Shown piece by piece: positions 48,201 to 61,036 of a stretch of 64,000 nucleotides of DNA (positions are counted from its first letter, which is position 1; each line of letters starts with the position of its first letter). A program made the translations under genes and the position numbers. Source of the DNA: Branchiostoma floridae (lineage: Eukaryota; Chordata; Leptocardii; Amphioxiformes; Branchiostomatidae). The notes beneath the pieces were generated by a model that was not told the origin of the DNA, did not search any database, and saw only the letters and a list, made by a program, of their open reading frames with translations. The stretch lies in contig NC_049983.1 of assembly GCF_000003815.2 (NCBI RefSeq), positions 13,225,855 through 13,289,854 of the forward strand. The letters run 5' to 3'.

Positions 48201-48940
48201 TGACAAAATAGAACATATTAGATCAAACAAAAAGATACAGATTATATGGACACCAAACAAGCTTCACCTCAGTTTCATGGTTAATTTACAACTAAATGTT
48301 GTTAGTTTATTTTGAAAAGGACATTGAATGTTTGCTTAGTCTGAGCTATGATACATTGATTACGATTTATTTGTTAGTGCCCACAGTGTATGAGGACTTT
48401 TAGCCCCCCAGGGAATGGAGCTTATACTGTGAACTCTAGCCATCAAAATGTTGTCCCTATTTTTCAGATATTGTTGTGCATGCTGTATTTGGTATAGCAA
48501 GTAAACATCTTAAACAAAAGCGCGCTTTGAGCTTTAACTTGCCATTTATTCAGAACAATCCTGCTCACAACACACTGCAGTCAACCATGTGTTGTGTTAC
48601 AAATGTGTAGGTAATGTATACAATGTACACCACTGATCATTTCTGTGCCTTCTATATGACTGTTAAGTCCTGTACCATAAGATGCCAGAGGTCTTTATAG
48701 AAACAAAATAAGCATGTGGATTCCGTAAAATATCAATGCAAAGTATGTAACCTCACCTGGCTTTTAAGGCTGGGATGGAAGAGTATGTAGCCATTGGGGT
48801 TGATGGCAAAAGTATAACCTGTGGGTCCAACCTGCAAAATAGAAAGTCATCAGCATCCTTCCTGGTTAGAAAAATGGTACATGTACGTGACAAACTAATT
48901 ATTACGTTTTCCAAAAGGGGAGCCCTGGAAAGTTATGCAA

Positions 48941-48995
<55 letters not shown>

Positions 48996-49008
48996 GCTAC
49001 TACTACTG

Positions 49009-49044
<36 letters not shown>

Positions 49045-52000
49045 TAAACAAATCTAAGGATTAGAGATGATAAATCTTGCATTTCAAAGGTTTGTCTGTG
49101 TTACAAGCAAGAGATGAGGATATGCCTAACAACTCCCATATTTCCTAGGTTCATGGACTTCTCCTTGGTGCTGAAAGTATGGCTGCACTAACAATGGAGT
49201 TTCCAAAAGATTTGTACTTGCAAATTTGCACTCTTCAACATTATATCTTACTGTTTCAAAGCATGATCTATGTGCTTTTCAGAGCTGGTTCATGTGACAC
49301 AGACTATAAAGGTGTCAGCTAATTATGTTGCAAATTGCACACATGATAAAGTAGGGTCAAAGTATCAGGGCTGTTTGAAGTTAAGTTAACCAATATAATG
49401 TATCCCAGCAAGACATGGGGAAAAAATTCTTGTTAAGTTTTTATTTTGGTGAAAATAGCAAGGGGATTCTTAAACCAATTCTAACATAGCATTTCTAAAC
49501 AAAATACATTACTATAATGCTAGTAGATAAGAAGAAGCATGTCTTTACCTCCCTGTTGGGGTTGAATTTGGTGATCTGTGCCAGCGTGATGTCTGTGCCC
49601 ATTACTCCTAGAATCTCCTGGCTCTAATACGCACACCAAGACAAACACTTTTGATAAAAATGGAAACTAACTAACTACAGGACAATAACATGGTGTACTA
49701 AGTTTGCAAGTGCAAGTGTAAGGACAATAGCAGTATCTTTGTGACATCAAAGTTGCGATACTAAAATTTGAAGTCCCTGCAGCAGACAAATATAATAATG
49801 GATAAAACATGAAAGTACTGAATACAAAGATCAACAGTTTTGGGTGTTACACATTTTCATGATGTCACATTTCATATGCAGGGCAGTAAATGATATGGAC
49901 ACATTTGATTTTCATGTGCCTGAACCCTTCACATAAGACATAATAAGTGCCACTATGATGATTACACAACATTCTGCTCTGTCAGTGACAAATAACAAAA
50001 CACATTCAGAAAATGCCGCTGCCCTTCATAAAAGATTCTGCAAAAAAGGTGAGATTGTGGAAAAAACATCATCAAAATATTTTAATAGATTGTTAGCCTA
50101 ACTTAGTTTCCATAAATTTATAGATACTCTACAATACTCGCGAACTTTCTCGACTGCATTACTTTGAATTGGTCACCTAAAGTTATAATGACATTTAGGT
50201 GTTAAACCATTTTATTCATGTGTTTCCTTGTAATTTGCATCATTCTAAACCCTACAACATCAATTTGATGGTCTTTGATTGTAAGACCACATCTAACAGT
50301 ACCCAGGGAAAGAATATGACTAAAATCAGAAGCTGTAGACTTATTTCACATTGCTGAAGCGCAGTACAGCCACCACATCACTGCATCACATCTCAGAAAG
50401 GCACACAGGACACTTACCATCAGGACAAGTGGTCACAGATACATACAGTCAGCCACAGACCTTACCACAGTAACAAGGCCAGCTGTCTAACACAACATCT
50501 ACCACCAAGCTACTTACGGAATAAGAATTTCCATAACTCACTGTTTGCTTCATGGAAGAGGAAATAAGGAACAGCCAACACTTTTTAACATGCACAGTTC
50601 AGAACAAGTACATTTCTGTTTGCTAGTTTTGGGCTGCTGAAAATGAAACAGTAAAAGTGCTACTGAACATTTAAGGCATTTTCCCCCTGTCCATTTTGTG
50701 AAAATGCCTTAGTTACTACATATGCTTAACTTTTAATTCAATAGAATTTTAGATGTACTAATCACTGTAAGTGATGAATCTGAACCATAAAAAAGCATAG
50801 CGCAATGCTTAGCACTATCTACACATAGCATTTGTAGCTTTAGTGTACAAGTATACTGTTAACTGGCTGGACTATAATCAGACATATAGACTATGCAAGT
50901 CTCACTTTACATAATATCTTCACGTCTGAAGTCTATCTACTCTAACAGTCAGGGGCAAGAACAAGTCTTTGAGAGATTGTATGTATTAACAGTGGCCTTT
51001 ATGTTACTAACATATTTATTATTGTGGCTACATAGTCTTGAGAAAATAAAATGGAGTAATCTACTCACTCCTAATGACTTGTTGTAGACAGGAAGAGTGA
51101 TAGTTGTCATCATGCCCATGCCCTGCAATGGAAAATCAAGGTTATCATTACATGAATTAGCCAGACTTCATACCAATATCGTACACTGCATCACCTTAAT
51201 GAGACTACAAAGTTGATACATTCAATAAATGACTGAAAATTAAATGTGAACTGTACCTACAATATTCCACCAGAGATCTACATGCTCTGAGGCTGCTCAT
51301 GATTTGCATGTTATCATCAGTTAAGTTTAGCACCATGAAATGTACTAATAAGATTGATTACATTCATTAATGTAACAGCAGATGGTCCAGTAAGACTTTT
51401 TCTCTATTCATTTAGATACATGTAGTAATCATCATTTGCCAGAGATTGGAATAGGCGAAAATGTACATGATTGTATATACAGTAACTTGTTCCCCTACAC
51501 ATCAACAATAAGAAAATAGACATGTGAATGGCACTTAACAATAACATTAAAATGATTCTGACCATAGCATCCAGGTAGATGTTTGTCCACATAAACTGTT
51601 TTTCCTCTGATAACACCATGGGTCTACTCAGTACAGCTACATAGTCCTACAAACAAAGAATAGTTAGAACAGTGTCCTATAACAGCTCTTTTCCACCTCA
51701 TAAAAATGTATCCTATGGAAGTGCCATCATAATCTATAACATATGGTTTACTGTAACAAGTATAGATTAAAGATGCTTGAAGATACATGGATGTAGAGAA
51801 AACAAGCACATATGAAACAATGGGTTTCATCCAATATTACATAACATTCTTTTGCTTTTGTCAAGTCTTTGCAATATTTCAGGGAAGCCACTTCACAAAG
51901 TACTAATAACAGCAGATTAAATGTTTAAGCCATGTATCTGCTTTCTTCAAGATATACCGTGCAATTTAAAAAAACAACCTATTAATGACAATCATTACGA

Positions 52001-55000
52001 ATCATACTCTACATGATCAGACAGTAGGCACTTGCACAATGAAAGTCACTGGCGTGCATTATTGACATGATCATGATGGTCACATCCTGCATCACTTGTT
52101 AATTTACCTGGTGGCATAGAGGGCAGAGGTGCTACAGCATCACAAATATTGGGAAGGGTTACAAATGGAAAGGGAAAGGAAAAGTAAGTGATAGGGGAGT
52201 GAAAAGTAAGAAATGTGAAAATTAAAGGGATAGGAACAACAATGCTACCTACACCTTACAAAAAAGGTATGAAACTTAAGGATGAAAACAATCTTATGAC
52301 AAATGAAATCTCTATATATACATCAACCCTACATGTTGAATTAACGTTGAACATCATAAGCAGGTGTCGCGTGGAACAAAATTGCAGACTGTAGCAATGC
52401 TGCATCTTCCAGGAATTGCTCCAACAATGTATCAGATATTGCAAAGCTAAGTAATGCACTGAACTTGGTGTTCTGCAGGTAACAATTCTTTATCATGATC
52501 CTTCCCAACTGTAATGTATTGTAAATTTCCATTTAGTATTCAGATGTGTCCAGCTAGAATCCCTCTAGCTCCAGCTCTGCCAAGCCCCAAAAAACATAGT
52601 CACTTGTTTTTCTGCCATTTTTATTGTCGGAACCATTGCTACAAAAGTTGATCAAGCCTCACACAATGAAACAAACAGTGGGATGCCCTTTGTGAAAATG
52701 TTGTCACGGACGTTTCACAAATTGATTTTTTTTCATCTCCCCACAAATGGATGACAGTGGAGATACATTGTACTTGATGACAGGTCCCTGAGAAACAAGC
52801 TGTACCCTCTGCCTGTCCAGCTCCCCTCACCTGTGTCTGCTGTCTTATGGCCCCCACTGCTGGGATCTCTAAGAAATAACCTGATTGGTGAGACAGAAGG
52901 AGAGATAGCTTAGAGGAAAGTGGGGAGAGAAATAGGAGAGTGTGGGGTGGAGAAGTCAGCCAGCCAGCCGCTCACCTGAGTTTTCTGTCTGATGGCTCCG
53001 ACAGCTGGAATGTCTACATAATAACCTACAGTGTACATGGCAGAAGGATCAGCTTTGGTCACACAGAAATGGGCACAAATTGTTAACTTTCTGGTGTTCC
53101 TGTCCCAGGGCAAACTCACAATCCAATACAATCATGTACTTTTGGACAGGTAATCAATATGGTTAAGGCTCAGCTTGTATTACCTTTTTAGTCATTAATT
53201 CTAACACATGAATGTTTAGTGATTTCCAATCTACGCTTAATGGATTCTTTTACTTATGAGGCTTATGAGGTCAAATTAATGATTAAGGTATACTGTAACT
53301 GAGAGAGCTTCCCCTGGGACCAGTTGATGATACAGAATCATCTCTTCATGCAAAAATCAATCTAAAAAACAAATTAGATTTAACATTTCAAATTTAAACC
53401 CCTATTATTAGAAAAATGATTATGAAATTTCATGAATGAAAGGCAAAATTGCTTCAATATGGGGTGCACTGCAATTCCTCACTCTCACAAGCTGTAGTGT
53501 GATTCCTCAAACTAGAAATGATGAACAAGAATAGATAAGAACATGCCAAATATTAGCACCAGCAAACTTACAAGAGAAATTAGTATTATCATTTTGTAAC
53601 TAAGATCAAAATCAAACACAACATTGCATTTGGTGAACTATTGTTACCCCGTTCATTTACATGCTGAAGTCATGCCATATGAACAGCTGCAGGAATCCAT
53701 GCTATGTTGGAAAGTTGCACTTCATTGAAAGAATGTTAGAGGGCACACCTGCAGTGTTTAATCACAAACCTTTATTTTCACATGCCATCCACTTAAGTGC
53801 ACTGGTTGAGTAAGCAGGAGGGCCAACTGCATAGGTGAATATTCTGATCTGTAGCAAGAGGGGGGCAGACAAGTTGCTCACCATGTTAGAAAGAAACACT
53901 TCTGTAACGAGTAATAGAAATATTACCACCCAAGAGTGCTATTGTTTTCAAGCAGGAAAAGTTGCAGTTTATGCTAAAAGTAGTGTAAAAACATGGATTT
54001 TAATATCATAAAGTTGTATAGCCTTAACCATCAAAATTCTACAAAATTACATAATATATTTGGTGTTATCATGATATTTATACATAGTATTTTCTTCTTT
54101 CATCTCCAAGAAACAAAACTTACATCTCTGTCCTTGTTATACTTCTCAAAGACCTCCACAGGTCTCTCGGTACCACCATCAGTAAAAAGCATGATGATCT
54201 TGTTACACCTGGCACCCTGGCTGGTATGGGTTGCATTGAACTGGTGGGGGAATCAGAAAATTCGGTAACCATTATTTTCTCTCGCTCATGCACCTAATGT
54301 CAATGTCATGAATACCTCTCACTCAGAAGTTGTCGTACACATTACAAATTATATTATGTGTGTGGATCATTAAAAAAGTTATAAATACTGCTAGACCCTA
54401 TAAGGAAGATTAATTTGTTCCAAAATGTAACATGTCTCTGTATCATGATCACAATGGTCAGCATTTCACTTCCAGACCAAAAAAACATACTAGTAGTCAA
54501 ACATTTGCTGTACTAAGGATAATTAAATGTAGTCCTCAGCACTTGGTAAGGTTCAGGACCATATCAATAGACATGCAAGGCAAAACTTACATCGTCAAAA
54601 GCTCTGAATGCAAACTCCAAGCCCTTTCCAAAGTCAGACATGTTTCCATCACCAATCTCCAGGACAGCAACTTCCAGAACCTTCAGGACAAACACATAAC
54701 ATGCAGGACACACATGCATGGTGGACCTCAACAAACAAAATGTCTTCTCCTGCAGTACTTCCTGTGAACTTCTCTTACTTATGTCTCTGGGTCTGCTAGA
54801 CATGTCTGTTTGATAGCATGACCTCGAGTAATGTTACCAGCTTGTCACATCTGAGGAAAGGACATTTCTTTTGCTATGGGTATTTGTTGTGGATGATTCT
54901 ACAATTGTTAGAATGTGGGTTAGAATGAGGTTTGTTAGAATGGGACAGTTGAAGTGAGAGATAAATAATTTAACTCATAATCTTAACAAAGGATTATATA

Positions 55001-58000
55001 TCATGTTAGAGAGACAATAATCAATCACAGATGAAAGAAAAAGTAGCATACTTTCTGGAATTGCTTGAAACCAAATTCTAGGCCAGCACTCCAATTATGC
55101 CGATCAGTGGCCTTTATCAGTTTTAAACCTTCAAGGAAGATCTAGGAAAATTGTTGAGAGGAAGCAATTATGGAAACAAGAAAAAAAAATCAGAAAGCAT
55201 AGAAAGACAGAATGCAAGTACAAGATATCATAGAGAATTTAGCTGGTATGTTGAGTAACTGCTAAATTGATGAAGTACTGGAAACAACTGAGTTGCTGAG
55301 ACTGCATGTTATGATTTCTGGTAAAAGTCATTAGAGGAACTTTTTCACTCAGCTTTAAGCTTAGTATTCTAACACAAAAGTATACCAGCAACTTGTCAAA
55401 ATAGGTCATGTAGCAGATGGTCTTTACTTCAAAGACAGAAATGTTACAATCAAGTCAATGCAGCTGTTTCAAAAATGGTATACCAGTAACAAAATATTTG
55501 CTGATCACATCACCAATTCCCAAGGATAGCAAAAGTTGATTTACACTAACCGTTTGTAAAACTGCAAATTGTATTTGATATATAGAATGCATTCCTGATA
55601 GGACTAGAGAAAAATCTATCCCGGAGAAAACATGCTTGAAATGATTGATGTTTACCTTTTTGTTGCGTACATTGGCCTGGACAAAGGTGTCAAAGCAGCT
55701 GACATAATGTGCCTCTGTGTTGAACTAGTGGGAGTGAAAGGGTATCAATGAGCTGATTCACAAGATACAGCAAGGTTACTGAAGCAGCACCGTTTATCAT
55801 AACTATAAAAACACTATGGAACAGCTGGCATTGTAAATGTTGGGTCTCAGTTTTTCTACCAAACCAAAATATGAAAAAGAAAACTTTGGAAGACATGCAG
55901 TATTGATTAGGCTCCTGTGCCCACGGAGCAAAAATTTTCTCATGAAGTTTATCTTCTAACAACAAGAGAAAGGTGAAACTAAACTTGTTTGACAAAAGTA
56001 AATTTAAAGTTGAATAAATGCATGTGACACTAACCCATGCCATATTGACAAAGTCATTTTCTCCTAGTGTCTTGAGTAGTTCCTGTACCGACCTCTTGAT
56101 GAGGGTGAGGGTCAAACCGTGGACACTTCCACTACTGCACAATAGAAGAAAACAGAAGATGACATAAAAGCATGAGACTCAGTATGTTATACACACATAA
56201 GCTAAAATATATCCTTATCTCATTCTGCTAAATATAGATGAAATCACTAGAAACAAACAGAGCTTCCTGTACTTTGAATTGTGATTAAAATCTGTCCATG
56301 TCCCTTTCAATGTCATCATTAAACCAGACAATGTTGACATGGTCCTTCATCATAAACTTGCTTGTAACAGTCTAGGAAGAAACAGCTTATGACATCTTAA
56401 GACCAAACTGGAGCAGAGCAAAGAAGGCACTGTGACTGTATCTCCCATGTTGCATTGATCTCCCCCTGGTGTAATGCAATCTCAGGGCCTCTTGTCACAA
56501 AGGTCACCCATTCCAAGTTGAATGAACTAGTACAACCTACAAAGTCAATATTCAACTTTGATTTCTGTGTACTCTGTTGATGTTCAAGTGTGTGTATGTA
56601 CAAATGTATGCAAGGACAAGAAGAATGGCTGTTATTCCATGATATATGTATGTCATACATGTAAAAGTAGAACTTAATAGTTGTTGAGCTTAAAGATAGT
56701 TTAGTGTGACTCATGAAGAATGCCCAATTGAAGTACATAATTATTTGATCTTCTTGTACCTTTGAAATATGTATGTTGTACTTAACGTGGTAGGTTGAAT
56801 ATCACACAAGTGTACTACCCAAATTATGTAAAAACAACATATGTATTAAACATACTTACTTGTCAATTAGGATCATCATATCTTTTGCTGAACTGGCACC
56901 TTGGATGTACCTGTAATTTGGGGAGAAAGTTAGACATGAGAATCTAAGACACATATTAAACATTCTTAAAGTTTTTGTTTGCCTTAAGTAAAAACATGGC
57001 CACCTATTCACATTCTGCTACCCTCTCTACTTGTAGACCTATGAAATTCATGATGAACATGGCCCAGTTTATCCCACTAGGGGCTACAAAGTAGATTAAA
57101 AATCCATTTGTTTTGCTCACGTATGTCGTAAAGGAAAGGTATTACTGACAGCATGTCGTGACATATGCCATAAAATCAATTTCCAGGCACCGCGTATTAA
57201 TCATAAAAATTGACTGTCTTTCATCTGAGTGGAAAAGTTTTACAATACATGTCAAGATTACATATATGAAAGGTCTTACAGATTAACCCAGTCAGATGAC
57301 CCCTTTTTGTGAGGGATGATCCAATCAAGAGCTGTCTTTATCACACAAATTGATTCCTTTCCATTAAATCAACTGCATCAAAGGAAAGGTTCCATTTCAA
57401 GGTTACACAAACATATGTATAAAAGACCCCACAGCAACCCAGGGACCAGCCCAATTTGATTTGCAATTCTAAGGATTATTATTTGTGAAGATAATAGTGA
57501 CTGTGTAGAATGCCTTTAGTCAGCACAAAGAAGATTAAAGCAAAATTTGATGTACTTAGGTATAGGTAACCTGATTAAGCAAAGAATTCTCGTTAGAGAA
57601 AGGCTCAAAAGCACAATGTATGTGCATCATTCAAGAAAAAGAAGTAGGCCATATTGTATGCAAGAAGACAAAAGACATTCTGAGGAAATGTATTTAGGAC
57701 ATTAATTGTTGATAACTTCAATCTGTCTTTACAGAAAATTCACAACTCACCATGGCCTTCTCCTGACATCAAACAGGTCTACTGTCCCAGGACTCTCCCA
57801 CTGGAAGGCTTAAGAACAGACAACATATCAAGATATGTGAATCCTAAGTTATAGCAAAGGTTTCTTGCAAATTCACCCACAGTAGGCTAATGAACATGCA
57901 TGTGAACAACAATCAACGATAGTGTACAAGCATAAAAGTGAATATACACGTAAAAGAAAGTGAACAGACAATGAAAATTAAACTATGCTGCAAGGATCAT

Positions 58001-61000
58001 TCAACTACATTATAGTCAGCAGGTTGTTTCTTTGCAGTGGAGTTGACTTTATAACAAGAAAGTAAAAAAACAGAGAGGGCAGACGGTAAGTACATTGTAC
58101 CCTCTGATGGAACAAACAGGATTTGCACTACACCCTCTGGCAGAACATATACAGAAATTCAACTTCAAGCTGAATTGCAGAAACACTAACAGAGACACAA
58201 AAATAAGTCAAAAACATTCAATCTTTCCATGGTATTTCTATAACTATAACTGGCAAGGGCTTTGAAATTTCCTTCCTCACAGCTGCGAAATTTGGGCCAT
58301 AAGATGGAAAATTAAATTTACTGAATGCTTTTAGTCAGCAGCCCTCTAGACTTGAACATGACTCCCCCACTGCCCATACAGATGCATAGTCAGACATTAA
58401 GTGCTTATTGGGAAGTGGCAATGGCCTTATATGACTCCAATCTTCTTGCTGTTTTGCCTGACAAGAATGCAGATTCTTACATCTGACGTTTTGGCTTGAT
58501 GTGCTCACCGACAAATGGTCCCCCAGTGGAACCTGATATCATTGTTATGTGACATTTCCCATGCCACAGAGTCTAGATTTGTCTTGATTGCCAAAATGAC
58601 TGATGAAGCAATTTGTACCTTGTATTTGGTTCCTACTCAGGTATTCCAATAAATAAAGGGAAAGCTGGTGTGTCTCCGGCATGAAAATGTCAGGAATAAA
58701 TCATTTAACTTTAATTGCTCCCCCTGTGATACAATCACATTTAAACGTCTTACTGCTGCATCTTATGTATGAAGTGTCTCTGTCCCTAAGGAATTGTGCA
58801 TTAAGAGATTCGTGCCTTTTAGGACTTCCTAGAAAAAAGCTTTTAAAAAGAGCCATTATTAATTCTGTCACCTCCTTTTGTGAGTCAGTGTCTGATGTCT
58901 TTGTTCTGCTTGAGTCAGGCAATCTTTATGTAGACATGACTGATTCTCTATATCCTACATACAGGGGTCACTGTCTGGTTATTCCACTCTCTCATGGCAG
59001 TAGCACACATGAAACTTTAATTTGCCTTTCTCTCCAAATGCCCTTAATACATTTCTTGTGAGCCTCTGGAACACAGATGATTTGTTGTTTTTTGAAATAG
59101 TAATCAACCAAAGTATGCTTCCTTCACCTTCTTCCTGCTGTCTGTATCTGTATCTATATATATTAGCCGGTATAACCGCCATTCTGCGTAACACACCAGC
59201 TTCGCAGGCACGCGGTGCAGCAGCAGTTGGTTATATTACACTGAACGATCCGTCACACCTAACTTTTGCACATCTATCTGCAAACGTTCTTTAAAGATAT
59301 CCAGAGAAGATGCCCATACTGTGCTTGGTGATAACAAATTCCACTCTACGATAGTTCTGGGAAAGTACGAATTTTTGAACACATCAATCCTAGCTTGGTA
59401 ACTCTGGTACTTGAAGTCATGGCTGTTTCTTGTTCTTTTTTGAGCTGGTATTAGATACTGATAGTATCAGTCAGTACGTCCACCAGCTTATTGGTAATTT
59501 TGTACATCATGCAAAATCTGGACATTTTCCTTCTGTCTTCAAGTGATGTCCACTGCAGATCTGTTTTCATCCTTGTAACACTAGCATCCCTGTTGTAGTT
59601 GTTTGTACAGAATCTGGCAGCTTGGTTCTGTACCCTTTCAAGTTTATCTTTGTCTGTCTAGCCCCGTAACCAAAAGAGAATTCACAGCCAAATGACTATG
59701 TCCATGTGCCAAAGGCTAAAGAAATCAGTTCAACAGCTGCAATAATTGCACTATACCATATACATATAACAACAGGATGTACACAGAGCCATCAAGATAC
59801 AAAAAGATTAAAAAATTAATCTATATTTGTCTGACTGGTCCATTGCAATTGAATATGTCTGTCCAGCTACAGGTATTGGTTGCTAAAATGGTCTATATGT
59901 GTCTAGATTATAAAGTACCTGGGTAGTCTCTAAAGGGTCCTTGGCTACTGCCAAAGTACTGCCACAGCAAACCTGGGTCCTCTACTGTGTTGGCATAGAA
60001 CACTTCATCCAGCTTGTCTGACCATTTCAGCTCATTGGCAATCTTGGGGTCTGAGCAAGGAAAGGAAATATTCATTTTAATCAGAATACAATTAGGGATA
60101 AAAAACAGCAAAAAGGTTAATCAAGTACAACCATAACATGTTTATTACATGACCAAGCTCTCTTATTCACTTAATATCAGTACCCTTATTGCTGGTAATG
60201 AAGCAGGAAGCTGTATTTCAAAAACTTTGTTACAGTAGAAAGAAGTCAGACTAGTCTGTGGACTTTAATACAGATTGGTGCAATTTACACATTCATCACA
60301 TCATCATCATCACTGCCAAACTTGTAACCAAACTTTGGATTAAAAGACATGACTGTGCTAAAAGGAAGTCCTCCTGAGTTTAGGTTTAGGAAAACCTACA
60401 AGCCTAAGGCTTCGAATGTGCTTGGAGTACTCAACAATACATCATTCTATTAAAATTGGCAGGATCCGTGTACTTGTAAGATTAATCAATTTGGAGCTAA
60501 TAAGATGTGTACCTCCCTTCCAGATATCTGTTGGCAGATGGATGGCACTGTAGGTACGGTTGATGGGTTTCCTGAACTGTGGGTCGTACGTTAGGATGGG
60601 GTCTCCATCAGCAAGGTTTTTGGCATCATACCAGTGGACATCCTCTATCTGCCAAGGGAGAGAAAAGCAAACTCACCATGCTACATATGCTGTGTAATGC
60701 TATTTGTTATTATGAACTGATCTCCCCAAGGAACACAGTAGGGCATTTATTTGCCCATGGAGGGGGACACTGATCATGAAGTCTGCATCCAAAACTATTT
60801 CAAGTAGGCACACTATAGGTAGAATTCTAAATAAAAAAAAGGACATTAAAACCAAGAAACTTGCACACATGTTTTCAAGATCAGATCTTTTGTGCAAACA
60901 TCTGTTAAATGGGTCCTTCATAAGAATGGCTTAATTTAAGCAAAAGTCCAATATTGTAGAAAAAAAGGTTACTTACCGCCAGGTCTGGGTCATAGGTGTA

Positions 61001-61036
61001 ATTCAGGGCCAAGTCTTCTGCTGCGCTTACCACAGT
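36245..61036 (-). CDS. cacna2d: Voltage-gated calcium channel alpha2/delta subunit (5' end beyond window)
   Basis: This extracellular auxiliary subunit controls trafficking and gating of Cav1/Cav2 channels. From the N-terminal side, exons are 61036-60977, 60648-60513, 60050-59919, 57808-57751, 56910-56860, 56134-56035, 55724-55656, one of 55141-55052 or 54680-54591, 54240-54124, 53848-53770, one of 53025-52976 or 52880-52831, 51646-51563, 51122-51069, 49623-49549, 48831-48757, 48122-48105, 47815-47795, 46733-46662, 46379-46308, 46015-45954, 43826-43759, 43450-43402, 43117-43023, 42717-42624, 41836-41774, 41498-41395, 41062-40979, 40861-40800, 40582-40526, 40366-40299, 39957-39896, 39526-39445, 39177-39104, 38808-38782, 38426-38404, 38290-38161, 37421-37315, 37128-37081, 36763-36711, 36355-36245. 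Phase is continuous except in 40366-40299. Signatures: [16 protein letters not shown] (the RRR is the gabapentin-site triple arginine of alpha2/delta-1/2), [53 protein letters not shown], and a hydrophobic C-terminus ([14 protein letters not shown]) fitting GPI anchoring. The class is closest to alpha2/delta-1/2. Confidence 0.93.
37129..37314 (-). other. Candidate U12-type AT-AC intron of the alpha2/delta gene
   Basis: No GT donor after exon 37421-37315 restores the reading phase. The sequence directly after LIQEPQK is ATATCCTTC, matching the U12 AT-AC donor consensus ATATCCTT. Ending the intron at AC (37130-37129) starts the next exon with AGGGTGGG and gives exact phase continuity: one base plus 48 bp, then one base into the next exon. 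A branch-site match to TCCTTAAC before the acceptor is weak. The intron is 186 bp. Confidence 0.75.
37495..37700. repeat. Dispersed repeat, inverted relative to the copies at 31659-32100
   Basis: Two partial units containing GTCCTTGGTGCTGA, GTTACCATTATGA and AATTGTGTCTGACTG, the reverse complement of motifs in the WD40-gene intron repeat. It abuts the non-LTR fragment that follows and may be part of the same element. Confidence 0.7.
37701..37913 (+). mobile_element. C-terminal fragment of a non-LTR retrotransposon reverse transcriptase
   Basis: The open frame contains [20 protein letters not shown], then [19 protein letters not shown] and FRRQLVKHT. This is the typical tail of CR1/RTE-type ORF2 proteins: a basic stretch, an SF/AF-Y-A-WN-LP-like motif and F-x-LK. 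It is in an alpha2/delta intron in the opposite orientation to the gene. Only the last ~70 residues remain. Confidence 0.65.
40299..40366 (-). other. alpha2/delta exon with a frame conflict
   Basis: A good acceptor (TTGTTGTTCCAG) and donor (GTGAGT) bracket 68 bp, but neighbouring phases require 69 (or 66). The conserved block [10 protein letters not shown], the LDDGGF equivalent, is readable only one base out of the incoming phase and runs into TGA. The exon's end (QSDDQVGD) is readable only in another frame, the one that continues correctly into [11 protein letters not shown] third reading beginning [10 protein letters not shown] stays open throughout but does not preserve LDDG. Confidence 0.7.
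47795..47815 (-). other. 21-bp microexon of the alpha2/delta gene
   Basis: Between TTTTCTGAG and GTGAGT; encodes KARLEYR in phase 0 with phase-0 neighbours, so it can be skipped without shifting frame. Confidence 0.65.
48105..48122 (-). other. 18-bp microexon of the alpha2/delta gene
   Basis: Between TGTTACAG and GTGAGTC; encodes EQTYSS in phase 0. It follows the FHPSLKSQ exon. Together with the 21-bp exon it lies close to the segment that is alternatively spliced in vertebrate alpha2/delta-1. Confidence 0.65.
48941..49043. repeat. (CTA)n trinucleotide microsatellite
   Basis: About 34 CTA/ACT/TAC units with two CTG interruptions, in an alpha2/delta intron. The long open frame of leucines across it is an artefact. 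Confidence 0.97.
52831..53025 (-). other. Duplicated 50-bp exon pair, probably mutually exclusive
   Basis: Exon 53025-52976 encodes [17 protein letters not shown] and exon 52880-52831 encodes [17 protein letters not shown] (each completing a split Gly). Both have good acceptors (CACTGTAG, CAATCAG) and GTGAGC/GTGAGG donors, the same phase (1 in, 0 out) and the same length. They are separated by a 95-bp intron. Using both (100 bp) or neither breaks the frame. The segment ends the VWA domain where vertebrate alpha2/delta-1 reads YYYEIPSIGAIRINTQ. Confidence 0.85.
54591..55141 (-). other. Duplicated 90-bp exon pair, probably mutually exclusive
   Basis: Exon 55141-55052 encodes [20 protein letters not shown] then [10 protein letters not shown]. 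Exon 54680-54591 encodes [20 protein letters not shown] then [10 protein letters not shown]. Both are exactly 30 codons, phase 0 on both sides, with GTATGC and GTAAGT donors. Both align to the single vertebrate segment [20 protein letters not shown] within the VWA domain, so a protein should contain one of them. Confidence 0.85.
59140..59690 (-). mobile_element. Decayed CR1-like non-LTR retrotransposon 3' end
   Basis: The minus strand reads [48 protein letters not shown], then [24 protein letters not shown] and FKERLQ, with small frame changes. This is the standard C-terminal tail of CR1/Jockey-type ORF2. It is followed by a 3' tail ending in ATACAG-type repeats (about 59142-59165), as expected of a 5'-truncated insertion. 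It lies in an alpha2/delta intron, same orientation as the gene. Confidence 0.8.

Noticed and set aside
48775-49047. Poly-leucine open frame
   Set aside because: It is the translation of the (CTA)n microsatellite in an intron.
50524-50546. 23-bp microexon-like interval between CAG and GTAAGT on the minus strand
   Set aside because: The flanking alpha2/delta exons are both phase 0 and already join to match the family; a 23-bp insert would break the frame.
58681-59061. 126-codon open frame on the + strand
   Set aside because: No recognisable domain, no splice context, and it lies in an alpha2/delta intron beside a retroelement fragment; treated as chance.
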